A DNA stretch of 64,000 nucleotides from Dugong dugon (lineage: Eukaryota; Chordata; Mammalia; Sirenia; Dugongidae), in assembly GCA_030035585.1 (NCBI GenBank), contig CM057466.1:60395233-60459232 (forward strand), given 5' to 3'. Of this stretch, positions 1 to 11,143 are shown piece by piece. Positions within the stretch are counted from its first letter, which is position 1. Every line of letters starts with the position of its first letter. The notes under the pieces are model-generated. The model did not search any database and had not been told where the DNA came from. It worked only from the letters and a program-made list of their open reading frames with translations. Made by a program: the position numbers and the translations under genes.

Positions 1-3
<3 letters not shown>

Positions 4-36
<33 letters not shown>
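4..36. repeat. (GT)n microsatellite
   Basis: Almost uninterrupted GT dinucleotides open the window. The repeat probably starts before base 1. A short open frame across it is a repeat artefact. Confidence 0.95.
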
Positions 37-574
37 TTTGCCCATGAGAACCTAAGAAAACATATACTGAAGACTCACTTGTTGCCGCCTGCTCCATTAT
101 TTTGGCCTTTCAAGTCTGATTTGCTAAAGAAATCAGGCTGCCAGCAAAGTACAGCAAATTGGAAAAATGAACAGGAACATCATAATCTGCTTTAGTTATA
201 GCAAAGAAAAAGACATCTGGTAGACCACTTGGAAGCCAGCCAAGGAAGAAGACTTCAATTAAAATAAAGAGCATGTCCTCGGGAGAGCATCTCTGAGCTC
301 AAGAAGTTATAAGTCCAGTATGCTACTTGAAAGCCAACTACTAGAGGAAAGTCATTTTCAAATAAAGCAAGGCAGAGCAAGCAAGCCTTGAATTCTTCCA
401 AGAAACCTATTCCTGCACGGACTCTCCTAACTGATGTCTTGCTAGGAACTGGAGCTGCCACCAACAGTGCTGGAAATAGGCTGTCATGCTGGAAGTGACG
501 CTGTAGCTCTGCTCTGTAAATGTTTCTGGAGAAAGTCAAACGACAGCCCCAAGTATAAAGGGACATCATGGCGT
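37..574. other. unassigned single-copy-looking sequence
   Basis: I see no repeat signature, RNA gene or convincing exon here. Open frames of 60-125 codons on both strands have no recognisable domain and no splice context. Confidence 0.4.
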
Positions 575-810
575 AACAGAGTGTGCTGGACCAGGTGTCA
601 GCAGACAAGGGTTCCATTTCCAGTTCTGCCACTTTTTACCTGTGAAACTCAAGCAAAGTTCTCATTCTTGTAAGTTTCAGTTCCCTCAAATGAAAAAGTG
701 AGGATACTAAAACCTGCTTCATAAAAATAAGGGGAGGAGTACATGAAATATTTTCTGGAAAGGCACGTAATACAGTGTCTGGCATATAGTATGGTTACAA
801 CATATTAGTT
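575..810 (+). repeat. MIR SINE (degenerate)
   Basis: The order of landmarks matches the mammalian-wide MIR: a degenerate B-box-like 'gggttccatttcc', 'tctgccact', 'cagttccctc' and a tail 'cagtgtctggcatatagta'. It is old and diverged, as expected for MIR. Confidence 0.75.
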
Positions 811-879
811 AAATAGAATACACCAGATGGAAGAGAAAAATCATCTTTACTAAGAATCAGATATTAATTTTCATATTAT

Positions 880-1020
880 TGTTGTTGCTGTTGTTAGCGG
901 CTATCAGGTTGGCCCTCCACTCATGACAACCCCATGTGTTATAGAGCAGAACTACTCCATAGGGTTTTCTTGGCTGTAGTCTTTACGAAAGCAGATTGCT
1001 GGGCCTTGTCTTCCGTGGAG
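880..1020 (-). mobile_element. AfroSINE, minus strand, 5'-truncated
   Basis: The left end carries the inverted tail 'gttgttgctgttgttag' followed by the SINE body ('ccatagggttttcttggctg'). The tRNA-like head is missing, so this copy is truncated at its 5' end. Confidence 0.8.
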
Positions 1021-1466
1021 ATATTAGAGAAATGGAATCTGACATAAAGAATATCTATGAAATAAATACCCTGACTCATAAAATAATGTTGTATTTTCCT
1101 GAAAGAAGAATCATGGAAGAGATGAAAAACATTTTGTACATTTCCAAAACAGTGTCAAGGGTTGAATGTAGAAACAACTGGACAACTGGCCACCAGGCAT
1201 CAAATCTCTGCTCAGGGAAAGAAGTAAAGTGTCAATGGTTGCAAGTGAATGAGGGTTCTGTAAATAGAAGTTCCACAGAAATTCTCAATAGACACATAGT
1301 CTCCTTATTAGTCTCTTGGTATACTAATAGCAGAATGTTTTGTTGATTGATATTCTTTGTATCAGATTTCTAATAAGGATATTTCTATATTTTAATTATT
1401 CACAGAAATGCTGGATAGCCATAAGACTAAACACCTGTGAATTCAAGAGGACTACCATGGATTACA

Positions 1467-1690
1467 AGGAATCCTGGTGGTGCAGTGGTTAAGTGCTTGG
1501 CTGCTACCCAACTGAAACGTTGGTGGTTTCAACCCATCAGCTGCTCTGTGGGAGAAAGATGTGGCAATCTGCTTCCATAAATATTTACAGCCTTGGAAAT
1601 CATATGGAGTATTTTCTACTCTGTCCTACAGGGTCATTGTGAGTTGGAATTGACTCAACGGCAATGAGTTTGGGTTTTTTTTTTTTTTCT
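1467..1690 (+). mobile_element. AfroSINE, full length, long subtype
   Basis: The head 'ggaatcctggtggtgcag' (A-box region) is followed by a degenerate B box, the middle block 'gtggcaatctgcttcc', the body 'tctactctgtcctacaggg' and the tail ending in 'caacggcaatgagtttggg' plus a T-rich stretch. It carries the middle block that some other copies lack. Confidence 0.93.
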
Positions 1691-1869
1691 TAGCATGAAT
1701 TATGCCCTAACCCTTGGAAGGGTAACTCTTAAATAACTATCAAGACCAATATCTTAGTGAGAATTGTTTACTGAGCCTTTCTTAATCACTGATACCAGAC
1801 AAAATCCGTCTCTGCTGAGCCTTTTGTATAACTTTACTGAAGCATTTATAATTAATGCGTATGTGTGTG

Positions 1870-2015
1870 TGTTTCTCTTCTGCTAGTCTGGGAGTGTCTT
1901 AGGAGTGGTTGTTTTCTCTTATACGTCTTTGAATCCTCAGCTTCTATCACAGAGACTGGCACATGGTATATGCTAAAAAAAAAAAAATCTGTTCAGTGAA
2001 CAAATGAAAGAATGT
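1870..2015 (+). repeat. probable L2 3' end
   Basis: Text such as 'cacagagactggcacatggt' followed by a run of A and 'cagtgaacaaatgaaagaat' resembles the 3' terminus of LINE2. It is short and diverged. Confidence 0.45.
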
Positions 2016-2155
2016 GGCTCAAACAGTTCACTGAGAGCAATGCCTTGGGAGAGCGGGACATAAAAGTGGTGAGAGAAGCAGTGGACACCCATCAGGACTG
2101 GGGAAGGGAAGGAGAAAGTATTTCAGAGAAATGAGTAGAAACAAGACAAGCCATG

Positions 2156-2764
2156 TACAGTCAAATCTTGTTATTCAAGGTAGTTATGTTCCATAAAGTT
2201 GCCATGAACGCTGAATTAGTGAATACCAAATCAATGCTCTAGGGGAAATACAGGTTTAGGTTCCTGTGAGCCTCTGGTCACAACATTTTCATCAAGTGAT
2301 CTATACCTAACCATGTTTTATGTGTGTTTCGGTTTAAAGACAACAGCCAACAGCACTGTAACTCATGCCTGCATGAAGCTGATCTAACACAAATATTTTC
2401 TCCATAAGGCACACTACAGCTTTCTAGCCCTTAGGAACTCTAGACAGCACTTCAGCAGTACGCTCGGAGGCCATTTTAAACAGTGGCATCACCGAAAAAA
2501 AGCATAAAAATGCAAAAACTTGGCACGAACAAGGCTGTGAAAAAACACTTGTTTACAGTATGAGAGCTGAAACAAGAAAGTACAGTGTCACATTGTTCAG
2601 CCTCAGCTGAATGTGCATTGGGTGACTCCAGTGTTTCACTGCTCTGCATGTGTACATGAATGACTATAAATGTACCATAAGTATTGATTTGGGGCTTACA
2701 AATAAATTTTAGTAAGTAGTCAAATTTGCAAATACAGAATCACCAATAATGAGGATCAACTGTA
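2156..2764. mobile_element. non-autonomous Tigger/pogo-like DNA transposon
   Basis: The left end 'tacagtcaaatcttgttatt' and the right end 'ataatgaggatcaactgta' are imperfect inverted repeats, each including a terminal TA. About 600 bp lies between them with no transposase frame. The length, TA-type ends and internal text fit an old Tc1/mariner-superfamily (Tigger/pogo-type) derivative. I am sure of the inverted ends and less sure of the exact family. Confidence 0.75.
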
Positions 2765-3824
2765 TCTCAGAATTCAGTCTGGTTTGTTGGACTGGTGACC
2801 CCAAGCAAGCTAAAATTCACTGAGAAACACCATCTCCCCATGTGGAAATTAATGGATGAACTCTGAAATGAAGAAAGGCAAATGATGACCCTCCCCCAAA
2901 ACTAATGACTGCAGATAACAATTGGAAAATTTGTCCCACTGTCAACAGGGGCAGTCCAACCTCCTCAAAATGTGGAGGAAGTCCACGGTGTCTGAAAATG
3001 TTTCAGGTCTGGAGAAGTGTGAATAAGTTTTCTGAGAAACTAAGGATATGCAGATTCCAAGAGGGGTTGAGTCTGTGCCAGAGAACTGAGGCCTTACAAA
3101 GAAAATCTCCTCAAAAATAGTGTGAGAGAAGAAACCAAACCAAAACAAGAATCAAAACCACAAAAAAATGGGAGAAGCTAATTTTTGGCTTGCTTTTCAA
3201 CAGTATTAAACATAGCTGTGGAGAAGAAGGAGAAGGAGAACATTCAGAATCCTTATTTGACAAGGTATATGTAAACATTTCTCCTTTTGTTACCTCTCTC
3301 TTTTGATACTTAATGGAGAAAAGCACAGATAATAAATGAGTCTGCACCATCAGATAAAATATTAGGATTCTGGCTGATTTCCTCCTAAGTCTATGGCATT
3401 CATCTTTAATTTAAAAGAGCCACATGTGCACATGTCTTGTCATTCACAAGAAGGAAAATCAAAAGAGGCAATAGTCCACCCCATTGCCGTGGCCTTTAAC
3501 AGTGAAGCCTCATAAAAACCCACTCCGATGATGATGGTCTCTTATTCTGGGACTGGGTTGGAGTGTCAGGGGGAAGGAGGGATGAAGGTTTTCTAAAATA
3601 ATTCATTATTATACCACTTGGGAGCATTGCAGTGAAAAAGCTGACTAGCCCAACAAACACAATGAAATCATCTTCAGAAAATCTCAAGTGGCCATGGTAA
3701 ATTTTTCATAAATAAATTTTCCTTTTCCATGAACATCGCTTTCTTTGTATTTTATCTTATGATCACACTTCTGCAGAATGGAGTAACAGAAAGGAACCAC
3801 ACAATCCTGGTATCTAATCTTGGC
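2765..3824. other. unassigned sequence
   Basis: No repeat consensus, RNA gene or exon-like structure was recognised. Small open frames on both strands (for example 3111-3350 minus) are hydrophobic or low-complexity and look incidental. Confidence 0.4.
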
Positions 3825-3975
3825 TTTGCCATTCAACTTGGACAAGTTAGTTATCTTCTCCAAGACTCTGCATCATCTTTTGTAAGAATGGAGATCATGT
3901 TGCCTCTCTCGAGGGTCACTGGGAGGGTTAAATGAGCGAGCCTGTGTGAAAGTGCCTGAAATATGGAGAAATGTT
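3825..3975 (+). repeat. MIR SINE fragment
   Basis: It matches the MIR order: 'ggctttgccattcaacttgg', then a degenerate 'cctcatctgtaaaatgg' equivalent, then 'gggagggttaaatgag' and 'gtgcctgaaatatgg'. Confidence 0.7.
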
Positions 3976-4264
3976 CATAGTATGAGTTTCCTTGATGTTC
4001 TTGCTCCAGAGCAGAACTACTCACCCTGCCTGATCTATTTCTATATTGGAAGGAGAGGGGATCTGGGTGCCTAAAGAAAGGAGCAAGAAAAGGATTCTCA
4101 CTGAGGGGGTGCCCTAAACAAATACACCCGTTATGATTTTGCCAAGGACAGATCGTACTTTAAATGCAGTTGCTTTGTAGCCTGCAGATGAGTGGCTGGG
4201 AACTGTTTGGAACCAGGAAGGCGGTTGAGTGCAATAGGTGTGGAAAGAAAACCAATAGAGGGTA

Positions 4265-4510
4265 ATAGTTAGGAACCTGGGCTCTGGAATCAGACGGCGG
4301 TTTGAATCCCAGTCCTACTATTTACAAACTGTGTGTGACCTTTTGGCAAGTGTTCTAACATCACTGGGCCCGTCTCCTCATCCATAAAATGGAGATAATA
4401 CTAATACCTATCTCATAGGGTTGTTGTGTGGGATAAATTAAATAATGTATATAAATCATTTAGTACAATCGCTGGTAAACAGTTGATGCTTAATAAATGT
4501 TACTAATGAT
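4265..4510 (+). repeat. MIR SINE, nearly full length
   Basis: This is a clear MIR: 'cctgggctctggaatcagac', the B box 'ggtttgaatccc', 'cctcatccataaaatggaga', 'ctcatagggttgttgtg' and the tail 'gcttaataaatgttac'. It is the best preserved MIR in the window. Confidence 0.93.
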
Positions 4511-5687
4511 GGTGATATTAGTTAATGTCATTAACTTTCCCTAACCCCCCAACTTTCCTTAACTCAGGATGATTAGGGTGGGGGGAACCTGATCAATGAT
4601 CTATGAACCAAGAGCATGGAGGGACAAGAGACTGGGGGGAGATGGAAGGCATATAGATACAATTAGGCGTTGGTCTCTGTTGGCCATGGGGTGTAGAGGG
4701 ACTTCTGAGAGCAGCCAAGGCTCCAGATGCTTCATTTCTACAGAGTTTCTGGATATAAATTTTACAGACTACCATTTCTATTTCCACCTGGTGTGTATTA
4801 TCATCCCAACCTGGAGGGTGGTGAAAATCAGGCCTGAAAAACCCTTGTCAGAGCCTGGGTGTACACGGCCAGCCCTCACCCGCTTTATCCAGGGACAGCC
4901 CCAGATCTGTGAGCTCAACCAAGTCAACTGGCTGTCAGGGTAGCTCATTCTGCTGGTGCCCAAGTCCTGAGAAAACCATCAGATGCTTAGAAGGATGTGT
5001 TACAGCTCAGAGCTTTTTCAGCTCCAACAGCACTATTTCTGCAAAAGTGTCTCAATCTCAGGATGATCTTTTTACCAAACCTTGATTCTTGCAGGTTGAA
5101 GCCTTCCTGTGACACATCCCAAGTAGGCTGGAAGTCAAGTGGTGTCTCTCTTACGAATTACCCAGAATGCAGAAGATGATGTATCTATCATCCACGCTTG
5201 GGCACATGAGCCTTCTCAGCCGTGGTGATGGAAACCAGGTAGCTGTCTGCTTTCAGTCACACATTGCTCTTATTCAGAGAGCACAGTGCTGGACAGCTGT
5301 GAGCTCCCACTTAGAGGAAGGAAGAAACAGCTTTGAAGGAATGAAGAGTATGGAGAGGCTGTGGAGCCCTGGAATCACAGGAAGTTTTCTTGTAAAACTA
5401 AGTAATATGACAACATCCTCCAGAGTGGGGTCAGCATATAACCTGCTTCACTGCTGTGCTTTTGGGCCCAGTGAGTCACCATTTAACGTCAGTGGTTCTT
5501 CCTGGTAGACCCGATGTATGTGTTGCTCATCTCTGAACAGTTTTGTAGTTAACACCGGAAGTTCCTGGTATACGTTTGGTTGAGAAGGGAAGCGATTTAT
5601 GAAGTGAAGTGCTAGTTTCTTATTTCCCTCTCTTTCTTCTTGTTGCTAATGTACTAACTACATACTATGTTTCTTCAAACCCACCTG
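4511..5687. other. unassigned sequence with short open frames
   Basis: Open frames of 115 codons (4596-4943 plus) and 113 codons (5167-5508 plus) occur. They show no domain, signal peptide or flanking splice pattern that I can defend. I treat the stretch as non-coding or an unrecognised old repeat. Confidence 0.35.
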
Positions 5688-5702
5688 CTTCTTTAGTCGA
5701 CA

Positions 5703-5908
5703 CTGTTGTTGTTAGGTGACGTTGAGTCAATTCCAACTCATAGCAGCGCCATGTAACACAGTAAAACTGCACTGCACTATGGGGTTTTCTAGGCTGTAAT
5801 CTTTACAGAAGCAGATCACTAGGTATTTCTTCCACAGAGCTGCTGGGTGGATTTGAACTGTCAACTTTTCAGTTAGCAGCCCAGTGCTTAATCGTTGCAC
5901 CACAAGGG
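5703..5908 (-). mobile_element. AfroSINE, minus, full length with target duplication
   Basis: The inverted tail starts at the left ('gttgttgttaggtgac') and the inverted head ends at 'gcaccacaaggg'. It is flanked by 'cttctttagtcgaca' (5688-5702) and 'cttctttagtcaaca' (5909-5923), a 15-bp duplication with one mismatch, which fixes the boundaries. Confidence 0.95.
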
Positions 5909-5923
5909 CTTCTTTAGTCAACA

Positions 5924-6070
5924 TTAAACCAAAACCAAACTCTTTGCCGTCGAGTCGATTTCAATTCATAGCAACCCTACAGGACAGAATAGAACTGCCT
6001 CACAGGGTTTCCACGGGGTGGTTGGTGGATTCGAACTGCTGGCATTTTAGTTAGAAGCCAAGCTCTTACC
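5924..6070 (-). mobile_element. AfroSINE, minus, short subtype
   Basis: It reads 'ttgccgtcgagtcgatttc' then 'ggacagaatagaactgcc' and ends near 'ccaagctcttacc'. It lies 15 bp after the preceding minus SINE, so the two form a pair of independent insertions. Confidence 0.88.
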
Positions 6071-6665
6071 AATAGGAAAGAGAACCATTTAAGTTCAATC
6101 TAATACTTTATGAGAGCAGAGTTTTCGTCTAACTTGTTTACCACTGTGTAGTCAGAGCCTAGAACAGATTCTGAATCATAACAAGTACTAAATACAAAAT
6201 TATAATAAATCAGGTACGCCTGAGACTCACTACCTTAACGTATTAGCTACCAAAAGTCACTAGGACAAAATCCTCTTCTTTTATAAACAAATGACTTGTC
6301 AGATATAGATGACCCTCTGTTAACAGTCAAGCTTTGCATTAGATAACTGCTAGGTCAAGAAAGGTACAAGCTCAGAAACATGATGGATACTTACTATTTT
6401 ACTGCACAAGTACTGTAGTGCCTCTCCTGTGTTTATTATCAGCACCCCTTACAAACACTCTTGGAAATTATCTACCTTTTGACTAATAGGTCTCTCCTGT
6501 CCTCCCTGATTATCATAAAATTCCCCCTTCCCTGAGTACCACCAGCCCCCCTTCCTTCACTTACGAATCAAATAACTCCCCCTTTCTTGCTGACCAGAGG
6601 CAACTATTGGAAGGAGTATTGTGTTATACTCATGTATAAAAGAAAGTCTGAAATTTGATGTTAAG
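6071..6665. other. unassigned AT-rich sequence
   Basis: No repeat or gene signature was recognised. Confidence 0.35.
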
Positions 6666-6670
6666 GTTAC

Positions 6671-7190
6671 CCAGTGTCTTAGGATGGGTTTCCCAGAAGC
6701 AGATCCTGAGGTGAAGATTTGCATAAAATTAATGTATTAAGGACGTGCTCCCAGTGAACCTGGTAAGAAAAAGGGGGAAGCAAGTTAGGGATTGGAGCAA
6801 ACTAAGCAAGTGTGTATGATCTCAGTCAAAGTCCCGCAGAGGATGACTTCACCCTGATCCTTTGGGGGAATTCCAAAGTGTAAGTTATGCCTCAGAACTG
6901 TCCTTAGGTAAGGGTTGTACATCCATGCCCATCAGTCATCCAACATCCTGCCCCAGAAAGGATGTCTGCCCCAGGCACTCAATCACTCAGGAAGGTAGGC
7001 ATAGCCTAGGGGTGGTCCGCAGGAGAGCCCCAGGCATGCTCTTGGAGGTTTGAGCCCTCTGATGGGGGTAGGGGGTGATGCACATAGAAAGCTATCCAAG
7101 GGGAGCTGTGTAGAGCACCTACATTATCCACTGCACCCACCTTCTGGTTGGGGAGCACACCTCTCCCAGCTTCCTGCAATGCAGTTCTGA
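6671..7190. repeat. possible old LTR-type repeat
   Basis: Stretches such as 'cccagaagcagatcctgagg' and 'gagccctctgatggggg' look like a dispersed mammalian LTR-class repeat that I recall but cannot name. A repeat-library search would settle it. Confidence 0.3.
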
Positions 7191-7264
7191 GTAAATAACC
7201 AAGGCTTTTTTTTTTTTAAATCTGACTCTATGATCTTATTTTTCATAGTACTAGCTATGTAGAA

Positions 7265-7370
7265 GGAGTCTCTGGGTAGAACCAACTGCTAACTGAAAGG
7301 TTGGCAGTTTGAGTCCACCCACAGGCACCTGGGAAGAAAGGCCTGGTAATCCACTTTCGAAAAATCAGTC
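7265..7370 (+). mobile_element. AfroSINE, divergent subtype, 3'-truncated
   Basis: The head 'gtctctgggtagaaccaact' and the body 'gaagaaaggcctggtaatcc' place it in the divergent AfroSINE subtype also seen at 13075 and 26938. The tail is missing. Confidence 0.8.
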
Positions 7371-7822
7371 ATACATGCTAACTCATTGTCTTAAATCCAA
7401 CTGATATATTCCTTTGGCCTCAGTCTTTGTCTCTCTCATTAAAATATTTTGTCAGGAAGAGCCAGGCTTAGTCACAGACATTTCCTTTCACAACCCCTTT
7501 CATGAGGTGTAACTCATCAGATTTCCTAGCCAAGCCCCTTTAAAGAGAATAGATCTTGGTGTGGTGGGAAGATATGACTCACTGAAAGTGCAATGGGAGA
7601 GTGAGGGTCAGGAAAGTTTCCAGGTTTGGGGTGCCGTCTGGAAGACAGCCATTGAAGAAAGGGGCACTATGCAGGCATCTAACCGGGGCAAGCATAAGGG
7701 CATGTGAAGGTCTCTGGGTGGCACAAGCAGTACGCAATTGGCTGCTAACCAAGAGGTTAACAGTTGGAACCCACCTAGCAGCACTGCAAAAGAAAGACCT
7801 GGCAATCTTTCTCCATAAAGAT

Positions 7823-8029
7823 GGTTGTTTTGTTGGAGGCTGTCGAGTCTAGTTTGACTCATGGAGACCCCATGTGACAGAGCAGACCTGCCCCAAAGAG
7901 TTTCCTTGGCTGTAATCTTCAAGGAAGCAGGTCACCAGGTCTTTCTCCCTCAGAGCCAATAGATGGATTGGAAAGACCAACCTTTTGGTTATCAGCCAAG
8001 GACGGAACCATTTGTGCCACCAGGGCTAA
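7823..8029 (-). mobile_element. nested AfroSINE A
   Basis: A minus-strand copy with inverted tail 'gaggctgtcgagtctagttt' and inverted head 'gtgccaccagggct'. It is bounded by 'ctccataaagat' on the left and 'ttccgtaaagat' on the right. Confidence 0.88.
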
Positions 8030-8041
8030 TTCCGTAAAGAT

Positions 8042-8259
8042 TTAAAAAAATAAATAACTAACCATTGTCGTCAAGTGGATTCTGACTCATAGCGACCCTA
8101 TAAGACAGGGTAGAACGTCCCTGTACCATAGGGTTTCCAAGGCTGCAATCTTTACCGAGCAGATCAACACATCTTTCTCCCACGGAGCAGCTGGTGGGTT
8201 TGAACTGCTGACCTTTCGGTTGGCAGCCCACCTCTTAACCCCTGCACCACCAGAGTTCC
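8042..8259 (-). mobile_element. nested AfroSINE B
   Basis: A second minus-strand copy in the same host site. It begins with an inverted A-rich tail ('ttaaaaaaataaataac') and ends at 'gcaccaccagagtt'. Its flanks are 'ttccgtaaagat' (8030-8041) and 'ttccataaagat' (8260-8271). Confidence 0.9.
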
Positions 8260-8365
8260 TTCCATAAAGATTACAGCAAGAAAATCCTGTGAAGCAGTTA
8301 TACTCCGTAACACAGGATGTCACCATGAGTTGGAATCAACTCGTGGCAATAGATTTGTTTTTTGT

Positions 8366-8734
8366 GTCTGTTTAAGGCACGTGGAAGGGAAACGATTTGG
8401 AGAGGGAGTAAATGAAGCACAAAGTGATAGGGTGCCAGAGATACAGCATTTTTCCAAACATCTTCAGGCCAGTCTGTAGAGGGGAAAGTTTATCCCACCT
8501 TCCTCACCTTCCCATCAATTGGAGAGAACATGCACTCTCCAGAGAGAGAGCTCAGGTGAAATATCTCTACCCTCTCTCCAGAGCTCTCCCAGGCCTGGAG
8601 TTAGTGGCCTACACAATATACATTCTCCACTTTCTCCTCACTAGGAGAACCCTGGTTTCATTCAGTAAGCCAATATGCCCAGTAAAATATTCTCTCCACC
8701 CTAGACTCCCTTGCAGCCAGGGGTTGGTAACCAT
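8366..8734. other. unassigned sequence
   Basis: No confident repeat or gene. A 108-codon plus frame (8412-8738) and a minus frame overlapping the next repeat look incidental. Confidence 0.35.
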
Positions 8735-9105
8735 TTGACTAGGTTCTGGCCCCTGAGTGGCAATCACAGGATAGGGCTTCTGGTAAAGCCAGTCAAAGGG
8801 AGCAGACTCATCTGACATGTACTTTTTTTGGCTTTTGCCTTTTGTCCTTCCTCTTTTTCCTGCCCGGAACATGGACGTGATGACTAGAGGTAGAGCAGCC
8901 ATCCTGTGATCATGAAGATAAGAACATACTAAGGAAGTTGGAGCAGAAATGTGAATGGAACTGGGATTCCACATAGTCTCATTGGGTTGCAGCTCTAACC
9001 CTGGAGTGTCTACCTCTGGACAATTTCTCAAATGAGAATAATTCTTCTCTGTTTGGTTAAACAATTTTTCTCAAGTTCTGGTTACATATGTAATCCTAAC
9101 TAACC
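8735..9105 (+). repeat. degenerate LTR-like mammalian repeat
   Basis: Motifs in order are 'gactaggttctggcccctga', 'acatggacgtgatgactaga', 'gcagccatcctgtgatcatg' and an end with 'tggttacatatgtaatccta'. Several other places in the window (14030, 15060, 42310, 45535, 45870) show the same pattern, which is typical of an ancient LTR-class repeat. Confidence 0.55.
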
Positions 9106-9423
9106 AGAGGCTAAGGATGGGAGAAGGAGCTAGATACTCAACCATTCAGTTCTTTCTGGTTCCCTCTCTGTTTGGAAGTGGCCTGTCCTCAGGATACATG
9201 CATTCTTGGTTTCCCATTGCATGTGCTCACTTTGCAGGGGATGTGGTCTCCAGCTTGGGTGGGTATGTTCAGTTCAGAGGGGAAAGTATTGGGAAGCCTA
9301 ATTGTAGTCACACGTCTAAGCACTCTGTGATCTGCAAAACAGCCTTTTCAGTAACCAAGCCGGTATTTGTTCTCCATCTGCCTAACTTATGGGACCATCT
9401 CTTAATCAGTCCAGAATTTGGAG

Positions 9424-9578
9424 ATTGTTGTTAGTTGCCATTGAGTCATCTCCGACTCATGGCGACCTTATGTACAACAGAGGAACTGCTGCCTGGTCCT
9501 GTCCCATCTTTGCAATCATCGCTGCTATGTTTGAGTTCTTTGCTGCTGTTACTGTGTCAGTTCATCAAGGATCCCATT
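9424..9578 (-). mobile_element. RTE (BovB-like) LINE 3' end
   Basis: It starts with the inverted RTE tail 'ttgttgttagttgccattga' and continues 'ttatgtacaacagaggaact', which is the RTE version rather than the SINE version of the body. Only about 150 bp of the 3' end remains. The L1 3' end immediately to its right interrupts this locus. Confidence 0.8.
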
Positions 9579-9592
9579 AAAAGGCACTTTGG

Positions 9593-9975
9593 GGATGAAC
9601 CCCTGAAACTATTGTCCTGGGATTATCTTTAAACCTTAAACCAAAAATATCCCCTGAAGTCTTCTTAAAACCAAACAATAGTTTAGCTTAACTAGTACAA
9701 AAGGTCTGCCTTGAGCATTATGCTCTTTTAAGAACTGCCTATATGGGATCACATTGGCAACAGCAACTCAAAAGATTAGCTAGGAATCATAGGGGGCAGT
9801 GAGTTTACGTTAATGAGGAAGGAACAATTCAGAAAAGGCGGGTGAGAACCGTTACAACTTTAAGAATGTAATCAATGTCACTACATGGTACATGTAGAAA
9901 CTGTTGAATCGGTGTATGTTTTACTGTGTATATTCTCAACAGCAACAACAAAATAAATAAAGTTTATGAAAAATA
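9593..9975 (+). mobile_element. 5'-truncated L1 3' end with 14-bp target duplication
   Basis: The body contains 'gggatcacattggcaacagc' and 'atgtaatcaatgtcactaca', and ends in an A-rich tail 'aaaataaataaagtttatg'. The 14-bp motif 'aaaaggcactttgg' occurs at both 9579-9592 and 9976-9989, proving an insertion of exactly this segment. Its 3' 230 bp matches the middle module (60779-61003) of the 3' UTR of the large L1. Confidence 0.9.
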
Positions 9976-10090
9976 AAAAGGCACTTTGGTCGCCTCATCC
10001 TTCAGGACTGTTCTGAGTACAAAAGCTGGCTAAATGGCTTGGGGTCCAGTTTCTCAGTAGTCCAGATTCCACTGATGCCACTGAAAGGGG

Positions 10091-10290
10091 AGTGGTTGGG
10101 TGCCGTCGCGTCGATTCCGACTCATAGCAACCCCCCATGACCGAGTAGAACTTACCTATACGGTTTTATTGGCTGTAATCTTTACAGAAGCAGATCACCA
10201 GATCTTTCTCCCGAGGAGCCACGGGATGGATTTGAACTGCCCGCCTTTCGGTTAGCAACCAACTGCTTAACAGTTGTTGCACCACCAGGA
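10091..10290 (-). mobile_element. AfroSINE, minus, full length
   Basis: Inverted tail 'gtgccgtcgcgtcgattccg' at the left and inverted head 'gcaccaccagga' at the right, with 'ctgtaatctttacagaagca' between (long subtype). Confidence 0.92.
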
Positions 10291-10504
10291 CGACTTGAAA
10301 GAAGACTAGAGAGTGAATATGAGGCTTCACACACACAAATGCTCCAAGCACATGGAAGGCTCTCACACAAATACCCTCTCACTCAATAACTCAAGGGAGC
10401 TGTCTCCCTGAGAGATGCTTGCCTTACAAGACTGCATATGGAATCCAACCCGTTTACTAATGGGTGTCCTGATGATGCCCAACAAAACACTTAATTTTTC
10501 AGCT

Positions 10505-10665
10505 CTGGCTCCTCCACTAGATGTAAACCCCATGAGGGACAGCCACATCTACCTTGTTCACCTTCACGTGTCCAGAGCCTGGAATGGAGCCCGGAGCGGA
10601 GGAAGTGCTCAGTAGATTTTTTTTTATTTTTTTATCTTTGTTAAATGAACAAATGAATGAAGTTA
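10505..10665 (+). repeat. L2 3' end
   Basis: 'actagatgtaaaccccatga', 'gtccagagcctggaatggag', 'gtgctcagtaga' and 'aacaaatgaatga' follow the order of the LINE2 3' terminus. Confidence 0.65.
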
Positions 10666-11014
10666 CCTCAAAGTGAGCTACTTTATCTAGCCAATCTCTA
10701 TCTAAGTGGAAACTGATTATAGATGATTTTCTCTGTTTTTTAGTCAACTCAGCACTGTTGTTTAATGATTCAATCTCTTGTAAGTACCTTCTAATGGGTT
10801 TGGTTATTTTATTTATTCTTTTTTCTCAATCACAGATAAATTTGCTTTCGATTGGACCTAAATAGTTGGATAAGACCCATCCTTGGCTAAAATCCATCTA
10901 ACTAGAACAGACAGGCTGCATTTGGGCAATCTTCCACAGAAGTAAAAATATTTCCCACATACATGTAATTCTTCATTTATAGATGGACTGTTCGACTTGA
11001 GTATTATCTACCAC
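10666..11014. other. unassigned AT-rich sequence
   Basis: No repeat or gene signature recognised. Confidence 0.35.
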
Positions 11015-11143
11015 ATTTTTATGGAAATAATGCGTGCCTTCTACATTTGTTTGCCAGCTGCACCCTCCTCTGCAAGGTATTTTCCTGAGTGCCTCTATGC
11101 CTTTTTTTTTTTTTTTTTTTTACATATTGTCGTAAAAAAATTA
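11015..11143. mobile_element. P2 palindromic element, left half only
   Basis: 'ggaaataatgcgtgccttct', 'catttgtttgccagctgcac' and 'ctgagtgcctctatgcc' align with the arms of the complete P2 element at 16781-16978. It stops near the hairpin centre ('acatattgtcgtaaaaaaa') after a T run, so the second arm is absent. Confidence 0.65.

Larger units (their letters stand above)
7709..8365 (+). mobile_element. AfroSINE host copy split by two nested AfroSINEs
   Basis: The left half (7709-7822) runs from the head 'gtctctgggtggcacaagc' to 'ctccataaagat'. The right half resumes at 8260 with 'ttccataaagattacagc' and ends in the tail near 8365. Two minus-strand SINEs sit between. The break point is the 12-bp motif at 7811-7822, which recurs at 8030-8041 and 8260-8271. 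Confidence 0.88.

Noticed and set aside
7..195. Frame starting with alternating Cys and Val
   Set aside because: It is the GT microsatellite translated.
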